Source: Phototrophicales bacterium (GTDB lineage Bacteria; Chloroflexota; Anaerolineae; Aggregatilineales; Phototrophicaceae). Taken from it: a DNA stretch of 10,096 nt. A program made the position numbers and the translations under genes. The stretch lies in NCBI GenBank assembly GCA_002794515.1, contig PGTJ01000069.1:1-10096 (forward strand). Reading direction: 5' to 3'. The notes under the pieces were generated by a model. It was not told the DNA's origin. It did no database searches and worked only from the letters and a program-made list of their open reading frames with translations. This document shows, piece after piece, positions 5,531-10,096 of the stretch (the first letter of the stretch is position 1; every line of letters starts with the position of its first letter).

Positions 5531-6664
5531 ATGTTTAGAGAACGCATACTAGCTTTATGCTTATTCACCCTCTTAGGTAGTATGCTAGTGGTTGGGTGTG
5601 AAAGCCCAACCACTACACAAATTACCGAGATATCGGATGTTAACTCCATTCAAGATATACATCAATCGCTCTCAATCACGCCACAACCCAATAATCAACT
5701 GTGTTGGTACAATGAAAATACTTTTGTAGATAATTGGGATGAATTTATCAATACCCGTATATTCAATGATGGGTTAGCCTTTGGTTTGGTTATTAAGAGT
5801 GGCAAGCAAATTGGAAACCACACTTATCAGATTACGCCAAATACACCAACATCTCTTACATATCGGGGATATTATCATAGTGCCACAGATACTTCAGCAA
5901 CATTACCAGTGCGTTACATTGTTTTACTTGATGAGCAACAATTGACAAACCCCTTTAATAATGTGGATACACCCTATCTGGATATGATATTCGATTATCA
6001 TCAAACCGAGACATTTGATATGACTATCCCACCCCTAGAAGAGGGTATCCATGAATTAATTGTCATTGGTGTGGAGCAAGCCGACATCATGAATGATGGG
6101 CGTGCGGGTGTGTTTGCGATACGAGTCACCTTGGTGGTCGGAAATCCGCCACTCATGGTAGATAGGACGCAATATGAATTTGTCCAACCGACAGAATATC
6201 GCAATAGGAGTAATGCCGATACCTATTGGTCATTAAGCCTGCATAGCGACCAGTCACATTTGATATGGGATTATCCAAATGTATATAAGTCTGTCGCTGA
6301 TACACTCAATTTTTATATGAGAGTGGGTTATATGGAAAATGCCATTCGACAAGCCGAACGCAATATCACCCCACAACCGCAACCGATTGCACTCATCGCC
6401 TTATTGGATTATGTACAAGTGCCTATCCAAGAGGATAAATGGGTCTATTATGGGATGCTTTCACCTGATAATTCGTTTACTTACATCCCCGCCAATATCA
6501 ATGTGAGTGATTATAATGGTGAAATCGAGTTGTTGGTCATCCAAATTAGCTATCCGCGCATTCCCTATTGCTTGCTTGTGCCACCGCCTGTACTTGGTCA
6601 AGCAGGTTACTATTTCTTTTTTGCAATCGAGGTTCAGCGACACGGCGTAGATGTTCAAAATTAA
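5531..6664 (+). CDS. Hypothetical lipoprotein with two similar domains
   Basis: The protein has 377 residues. The N-terminus has basic residues (RER), a hydrophobic stretch and the lipobox VVGC, so Cys23 should be lipidated and the protein anchored on the outer face of the membrane. After a linker of about 50 residues, two beta-rich segments resemble each other: about 80-201 and about 228-368. Shared landmarks in order are PVRYIVLLDEQQ with PIALIALLDYVQ, GIHELIVIGV with GEIELLVIQI, and FAIRVTLV with FAIEVQRH. This suggests a duplicated beta-sandwich-type domain. It starts 8 bases after the secreted-protein stop with no good ribosome-binding site, which suggests translational coupling. A terminator follows within 6 bases of the stop. 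No family or function is recognised; ligand binding or cell-surface adhesion are guesses. The gene is AT-rich. Confidence 0.82.
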   Translation: MFRERILALCLFTLLGSMLVVGCESPTTTQITEISDVNSIQDIHQSLSITPQPNNQLCWYNENTFVDNWDEFINTRIFNDGLAFGLVIKSGKQIGNHTYQITPNTPTSLTYRGYYHSATDTSATLPVRYIVLLDEQQLTNPFNNVDTPYLDMIFDYHQTETFDMTIPPLEEGIHELIVIGVEQADIMNDGRAGVFAIRVTLVVGNPPLMVDRTQYEFVQPTEYRNRSNADTYWSLSLHSDQSHLIWDYPNVYKSVADTLNFYMRVGYMENAIRQAERNITPQPQPIALIALLDYVQVPIQEDKWVYYGMLSPDNSFTYIPANINVSDYNGEIELLVIQISYPRIPYCLLVPPPVLGQAGYYFFFAIEVQRHGVDVQN

Positions 6665-6669
6665 TCTGC

Positions 6670-6697
6670 AAGAGGGGCAAACTTGCCCTTCTTTAAT
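6670..6697 (+). terminator. Intrinsic terminator after the lipoprotein gene
   Basis: A 10-bp stem with one G-U pair, AAGAGGGGCA (6670-6679) with TGCCCTTCTT (6684-6693) and an AACT loop, begins 6 bases after the stop codon. The 3' arm and flank are T-rich (CTTCTTTAATT). It should end the transcript from the promoter at 4867. The U run is broken, so some read-through is possible. Confidence 0.75.
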
Positions 6698-6764
6698 TCC
6701 CCAATATCTCCTATTTTTTAGCATCGCTTGCCCACCGTTTGCGGTACGCACGGCAATATGGCGT

Positions 6765-6770
6765 TATAAT
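6765..6770 (+). promoter_or_regulatory. -10 box for the propeller-protein gene
   Basis: TATAAT at 6765-6770 is a perfect -10 consensus 36 bases before the start codon. No good -35 lies 16-18 bases upstream; TTGCGG (6739-6744) is 20 bases away. Together with the terminator just upstream it suggests independent transcription of the propeller gene. Confidence 0.5.
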
Positions 6771-6806
6771 AGGGGCATGGTTATATGATTTTTAGGAGAT
6801 ATTTGG

Positions 6807-7970
6807 ATGATGAAACGCATATTGCTCATAGCCATTTTACTCATCATGCTGGTTGGGATGAACCGCCCCGCACAAGCCCAACCGATGAATATGCCGTTAG
6901 TGATGCTCATCAACGGTGATTTATGGACATGGAATCCCCAAACGAATGCGCTGGTGCAACTCACCACATGGGGTTATAACTTCAAACCCGTCATGTCGCC
7001 CAAAGGCGATTGGGTGGCATATAAATCGTGGGCGAATGTGACTGTCAACGCCATTAATGCCAATGCGCCATTCAATCCTGGTGAACCTGCGGGCAATATC
7101 TGGCTGATAAACCCGCTCACCGCCGATGCCCTTCGCATTGCCGACCAACCTGCCGATGCTGTATATGGTAGCCCAACTGGGAACGACAAATTCATCGCAC
7201 GGTCGAATCCGGTTTGGTCGCCCGATGGGTCTGAGATGGCATGGACGGAATTTTTATTCCCAGAATATATCAATCGTTTGGTGATTTACAACATGGCGAA
7301 TAAGACCACCCGCGTGGTCGTGAGCGAATTACCCATTGGATATGAACAACAAGGACCCGCAGATGTGGTATGGGGCGCATTGGGTTTTGCCTATTTGGTA
7401 TTTAATTATAGCGCAGACATCGATAATTTTGTCGAGACATACCATTTTTATGATGAGAATGGGCGCAATTATAACACGGTGACACTGCCATCGGGGACAT
7501 CGGCGCAACATGGCTTCTTTTGGTTCACTGGCACAAGCAATTCGATGGATAACGGGCTGGCTATTGTGAATAGTGGCGAACTGACCAAACTCCTCAACCC
7601 GCGCACGAGTAGCACAGTCGATTTTATGGGGCTGATAGTTGCCTATAGCGCATGGCAAAGCCTGACACAGGGCAATTATGTATCATTCACCCAATATGTC
7701 GATGATGTAAATTTTGAATATGGTCTGACATGGGCATCGCAAAGTTCAGATGGACGCTATCTGGGCGAAATTGGGATATCATTCAGTCATTTTGATACCT
7801 TTTCTAAAATGGCAATTGCCCCCGATGGGATGAGTGTGGCATATATCGCCAAAGATGGCAGTGTGTTGGTATGGCAATATGGGACAACTGTCGAATTGCC
7901 TGTGAGCAATGTCGAGGCGCTGGCTTGGTCGCCAACATTATGGACAACCAATTATCCCGTTGGGGGATGA
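6807..7970 (+). CDS. Secreted TolB-like beta-propeller protein
   Basis: The protein has 387 residues. AGGAG (6794-6798) lies 8 bases before ATG 6807; a second ATG follows at 6810. A signal peptide (KR, long hydrophobic stretch, cleavage AQA/QP after residue 24) indicates export. The mature part has blade-like repeats of the WD40-like PD40/TolB type: INGDLWTWNPQT, PVMSPKGDWVAYKS, NPVWSPDGSEMAWTEF, AIAPDGMSVAYIAKDGSVLVW and EALAWSP. Such propellers usually bind proteins or ligands outside the membrane; no catalytic residues are evident and no lipobox is present. No partner gene is adjacent. It has its own -10 box and faces the ABC exporter genes convergently. The fold call is good, the function unknown. 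Confidence 0.88.
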   Translation: MMKRILLIAILLIMLVGMNRPAQAQPMNMPLVMLINGDLWTWNPQTNALVQLTTWGYNFKPVMSPKGDWVAYKSWANVTVNAINANAPFNPGEPAGNIWLINPLTADALRIADQPADAVYGSPTGNDKFIARSNPVWSPDGSEMAWTEFLFPEYINRLVIYNMANKTTRVVVSELPIGYEQQGPADVVWGALGFAYLVFNYSADIDNFVETYHFYDENGRNYNTVTLPSGTSAQHGFFWFTGTSNSMDNGLAIVNSGELTKLLNPRTSSTVDFMGLIVAYSAWQSLTQGNYVSFTQYVDDVNFEYGLTWASQSSDGRYLGEIGISFSHFDTFSKMAIAPDGMSVAYIAKDGSVLVWQYGTTVELPVSNVEALAWSPTLWTTNYPVGG

Positions 7971-8054
7971 ACGATCATAAGCCGACACATAATATGCGCC
8001 CTTATAACCTTGTTGACTGTTTATCGCAAAACTAGCCCTTTTAGTAGTAGGCTT

Positions 8055-8091
8055 GCAAACACAAATCGCCATCGGCACAATACCGATGGCG
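8055..8091 (-). terminator. Probable terminator of the ABC exporter operon
   Basis: A perfect 9-bp stem, CGCCATCGG (8067-8075) with CCGATGGCG (8083-8091) and a 7-base loop, lies 17 bases beyond the permease stop on the minus strand. It is followed there by the moderately U-rich ATTTGTGTTTG. The plus-strand side (TGACACAA) lacks Us, so it serves the minus-strand operon. A weaker hairpin (AGCC/GGCT, 8034-8053) follows downstream with a TTTT. No clear plus-strand terminator for the convergent propeller gene was seen. Confidence 0.6.
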
Positions 8092-8107
8092 TGACACAAC
8101 GGAAATA

Positions 8108-8959
8108 TCAAGTCAATCGGCTGAGGATCGCCCCACGGCTGAAGCGCCGTGCGCCGAGTGTGTATAAAAACACATCGAATGCCCAAACCACCGCGCCCAA
8201 TATTAACGAGATGACCACATCGAAATAAATCACACCCGCCGCCTGTCCGATGAATAAGATGGTGATGGGCAAAATGACAAATGCCCCCGCCTGATACGCC
8301 TCTTGGAAGGTGCTAACCCGCGATGATGCCCATACCGTCACACCTAAGCCCATACAGGCAATGGCAGGCGCGACCCATATCAACAAAACAAGCCACGCCC
8401 AATTGGGAAATATCGCCCGCCCAAAGCCCGATAACATCACCCCATTGACCACAATCCCATACATGACGGCGCTCAATAGGGTGAGTATCATCGCTGTGAT
8501 GAGTGGCGATAACCATTTCGCCAAATACAATTCAAAATCGCTCAGGGGGGTATGCACCAATGCTTCTAATGTTTTGCGTTCTTTTTCGCCCGCAAAGCTA
8601 TCCGCCGCCACGATGCTCCCCGTCATCACGGGTAGCATCAAGAAGAATGGCACAAATAGATACATATAAATCAGATACAACGACCGCGCTTTCAGGCTCT
8701 CTAATGTTGTAATGGCTGTATCATTCAGGGGGATATTTTGGACGAGGCTCTCAAACTCGCCAACGGCATTAGAAAACCCCTGATCATCCGCAGGCGCATT
8801 GAGATACAACACACCCACTAGCAATGGCAACAACAAGGTGAAGATGATCGGCAAAATCAACATGGGGGCAATCACCATACGATTTTTGAACACCACCAGC
8901 AAATCTTTGCGGATGACCGCCCGAATCCCGCGCCAATTCCATTTCATCCATTGGGTCAT
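8108..8959 (-). CDS. ABC-2 type exporter permease subunit
   Basis: The 283-residue membrane protein has about six hydrophobic segments (roughly 29-53, 94-118, 150-172, 184-210, 222-244, 246-270). A cytoplasmic amphipathic start carries RKDLLVVFKNR, and the conserved GEKERKTLEALVHTPLS (124-140) is typical of the NatB-like ABC-2 permease group. An extracytoplasmic loop of about 40 residues follows the first segment. Its start codon overlaps the ATPase stop in ATGA (8959-8956), so the two are translationally coupled and form one transporter, probably (permease)2(ATPase)2. NatB relatives export Na+, but ABC-2 exporters of this type carry many substrates. The substrate cannot be named from sequence. 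Confidence 0.9.
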   Translation of the reverse strand: MTQWMKWNWRGIRAVIRKDLLVVFKNRMVIAPMLILPIIFTLLLPLLVGVLYLNAPADDQGFSNAVGEFESLVQNIPLNDTAITTLESLKARSLYLIYMYLFVPFFLMLPVMTGSIVAADSFAGEKERKTLEALVHTPLSDFELYLAKWLSPLITAMILTLLSAVMYGIVVNGVMLSGFGRAIFPNWAWLVLLIWVAPAIACMGLGVTVWASSRVSTFQEAYQAGAFVILPITILFIGQAAGVIYFDVVISLILGAVVWAFDVFLYTLGARRFSRGAILSRLT

Positions 8960-9894
8960 GAAGCATTTCCTTCATCATGCAACGCGAAATAAATATCTTC
9001 GAGGGTGGCTTCTTGTGCCACAAGGCTATATACGCGCACACCATGATTAATCAACATGGTCATCATGTCGGCGACCGTCTCGCGGTGGGTTATGGAGAAC
9101 GTGATATGCTGATTATCCACCGTCATCTCAGATACACCCGCCACCGTAGATAATACCGATTGTGCCGTCTGGATAGTGGATTCGCTCACTTCGAGTTGAT
9201 AGCGGAGCGCCATGCCGACTTGTGCGCCCAATTCGTGCGGTGTGCCAATGGCGACCAATTGCCCTTTTTCGAGTACCGCCACCCGTTTGCATAAGCGTTG
9301 CGCTTCGGTCAGGTTATGGGTGCATAAGAACACCGTTGCGCCTTCCTCTTGGCTGATATGCCGAATCATATCATGCACCCCCCGCGATGAAATGGGGTCG
9401 AGGCTACTGGTCGGCTCATCCAAAAATATCAGGCGCGGACGATGCAAAAAAGCACGAGCAATGGCGAGGCGTTGTTTCATGCCTTTGCTATATCCACCGA
9501 CTTTTTCATCGGCACGGTCGGCGAGGTCGAATTGTCCGAGCATGTCATCCACCCGTTTTTTGACCTCCTGGCGTGGCACGCCATATAAATCGGCGAAGAT
9601 GCTCAGATTTTGCACCGCCGTGAGGCGCTCATCTAATGCAGGGCTTTCGGTCAAGACACCTGTTTGTTGGCGGAGTTCTTCGCCTTGTGAATATGGTGAT
9701 AATCCCAACACCACCGCCCTGCCACTGGTCGGTTCGAGTACGCCATTCAACAGGCGGATGGTGGTGGTTTTGCCCGCGCCGTTATGACCCAAAAAACCGA
9801 ACACTTCGCCCTCTTCGACACTGAACGACAAGTGATTGACGGCGCGTGTTTGGTTGAACTGCTTGCATAAATCGGTTGTGTGAATCGCGTGCAT
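8956..9894 (-). CDS. ABC exporter ATP-binding subunit
   Basis: This is the cytoplasmic ATPase that powers the permease encoded next. Counting from ATG 9894 (312 residues): Walker A GHNGAGKTT (36-44), signature GYSKGMKQR (134-142), Walker B RLIFLDEP (154-161) followed by the D-loop SSLD, and the H-loop His193 in LCTHN. The Q-loop region reads GVLTESPALDERLT, with Glu where Gln is usual. I recall this as common in the DrrA/NatA-like group, so it is not obviously a defect. A C-terminal domain of about 90 residues after GTPHEL is typical of this group. The frame can extend one codon to a TTG at 9897, but ATG 9894 has AGGGG (9907-9903) at 8 bases. It is the first gene of a two-gene operon. Confidence 0.95.
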   Translation of the reverse strand: MHAIHTTDLCKQFNQTRAVNHLSFSVEEGEVFGFLGHNGAGKTTTIRLLNGVLEPTSGRAVVLGLSPYSQGEELRQQTGVLTESPALDERLTAVQNLSIFADLYGVPRQEVKKRVDDMLGQFDLADRADEKVGGYSKGMKQRLAIARAFLHRPRLIFLDEPTSSLDPISSRGVHDMIRHISQEEGATVFLCTHNLTEAQRLCKRVAVLEKGQLVAIGTPHELGAQVGMALRYQLEVSESTIQTAQSVLSTVAGVSEMTVDNQHITFSITHRETVADMMTMLINHGVRVYSLVAQEATLEDIYFALHDEGNAS

Positions 9895-9920
9895 CAAAAA
9901 TTCCCCTTTCTGTAGTGTGC

Positions 9921-9926
9921 ATTATA
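9921..9926 (-). promoter_or_regulatory. -10 box for the ABC exporter operon
   Basis: On the minus strand TATAAT (9926-9921) is a perfect -10 consensus, about 12 bases before the ribosome-binding site of the ATPase gene. The -35 region is poor: TCGAAA lies at 17 bases. Transcription would start near 9914, giving a leader of about 20 bases. A promoter here fits the hairpin just upstream that should end the previous gene's transcript. Confidence 0.5.
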
Positions 9927-9968
9927 TCGCGCTTTGGGGACATTTTCGACAGGAATCGCCATTACCGC

Positions 9969-9994
9969 CAAAGACGGCAGAAACGCCGTCTTTG
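9969..9994 (-). terminator. Terminator hairpin between the SH3-like gene and the ABC operon
   Basis: A perfect 10-bp stem, CAAAGACGGC (9969-9978) with GCCGTCTTTG (9985-9994) and a 6-base loop, lies 14 bases after the minus-strand stop at 10009. Its minus-strand 3' arm ends in CTTTG but no longer U run follows. On the plus strand CATTTTTGG follows (T run 9997-10001). It could act in both directions; the only gene that ends here is on the minus strand. Confidence 0.6.
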
Positions 9995-10008
9995 CATTTT
10001 TGGCATGA

Positions 10009-10096
10009 TTAATTCACCGTTGGCAATGCCTCACATTTCCCTGCTTCGTCGACCACATCCGAGCGTACCCACTCGCCTGTTTCGAGTTGCCACCAC
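10009..10096 (-). CDS. C-terminal end of a probable SH3-like-domain protein (partial)
   Basis: The minus-strand frame from 10095 reads WWQLETGEWVRSD, then VVDEAGKCEALPTVN, and stops with TAA (10011-10009). The WW..L..GEWVRSDVV pattern is typical of the last strands of bacterial SH3 (SH3b-like) domains, which are often found at the ends of secreted or cell-wall-associated proteins. Only 28 codons lie in the window, so the rest of the protein and its true function are not visible. A hairpin follows 14 bases after the stop. Confidence 0.7.
   Translation of the reverse strand, partial: WWQLETGEWVRSDVVDEAGKCEALPTVN

Noticed and set aside
8010..8228. Plus-strand open frame of 72 codons after the propeller gene
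   Set aside because: It crosses the exporter terminator and the antisense of the permease C-terminus, with no ribosome-binding site or recognisable feature.
9212..9787. Long plus-strand open frame of about 190 codons
   Set aside because: It lies entirely opposite the ABC ATPase gene, whose motifs are unmistakable; its translation is Arg/Ser/Cys-rich with no domain and no ribosome-binding site.
1..10096. CRISPR array, insertion sequence, prophage or attachment site
   Set aside because: No regularly spaced repeats, transposase or integrase motifs, or tRNA-flanked direct repeats were seen on either strand.

Overview
The window is bacterial chromosomal DNA with no visible mobile element, CRISPR array, rRNA or tRNA. 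Gene style points to Chloroflexota, probably an Anaerolineae-like lineage. The hints are a short-form EF-Ts, a secreted TolB-like propeller protein, the end of a probable SH3-domain protein ending ALPTVN, and a lipoprotein built from two similar beta-rich halves. This taxonomic call is inference from protein character only. Hand counts of sample 60-base blocks give about 52-58% GC in the kinase, ABC ATPase and part of the propeller gene (another propeller block is 45%). The blocks counted in the 4990-6664 gene pair give about 30-40%.

Layout. (1) 1-2145, plus strand: possible tail of an upstream gene, a single-domain response regulator, then a soluble PAS-PAS histidine kinase with its own promoter. 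(2) 2142-4471, minus strand: rpsB-tsf-pyrH (ribosomal protein S2, EF-Ts, UMP kinase), read right to left. A strong intrinsic terminator separates tsf from pyrH. The stop codons of pyrH and the kinase overlap. (3) 4472-4989: a 518-bp divergent intergenic region holding a probable rpsB promoter and leader hairpin, a cluster of inverted repeats, a near-consensus plus-strand promoter and an operator-like tandem repeat. (4) 4990-6664, plus strand: an AT-rich pair encoding a small secreted four-cysteine protein, whose signal peptide is split by a one-base frameshift, and a two-domain lipoprotein. A good terminator follows. (5) 6807-7970, plus strand: a secreted beta-propeller protein. (6) 8108-9894, minus strand: a two-gene ABC-2 exporter (ATPase then permease, ATGA overlap). 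(7) 10009-10096, minus strand: the 3' end of a probable SH3-like-domain protein.

The core genes (rpsB, tsf, pyrH) are housekeeping genes. The two-component pair probably senses a cytoplasmic signal. The ABC pair probably exports an unknown substrate. The part least explained by known families is the 4867-6695 unit: strong promoter, tandem 12-bp repeats at the start of the transcript, a frameshifted secreted Cys protein, and an internally duplicated lipoprotein. It is the best candidate for something undescribed, but no function can be assigned from sequence alone.
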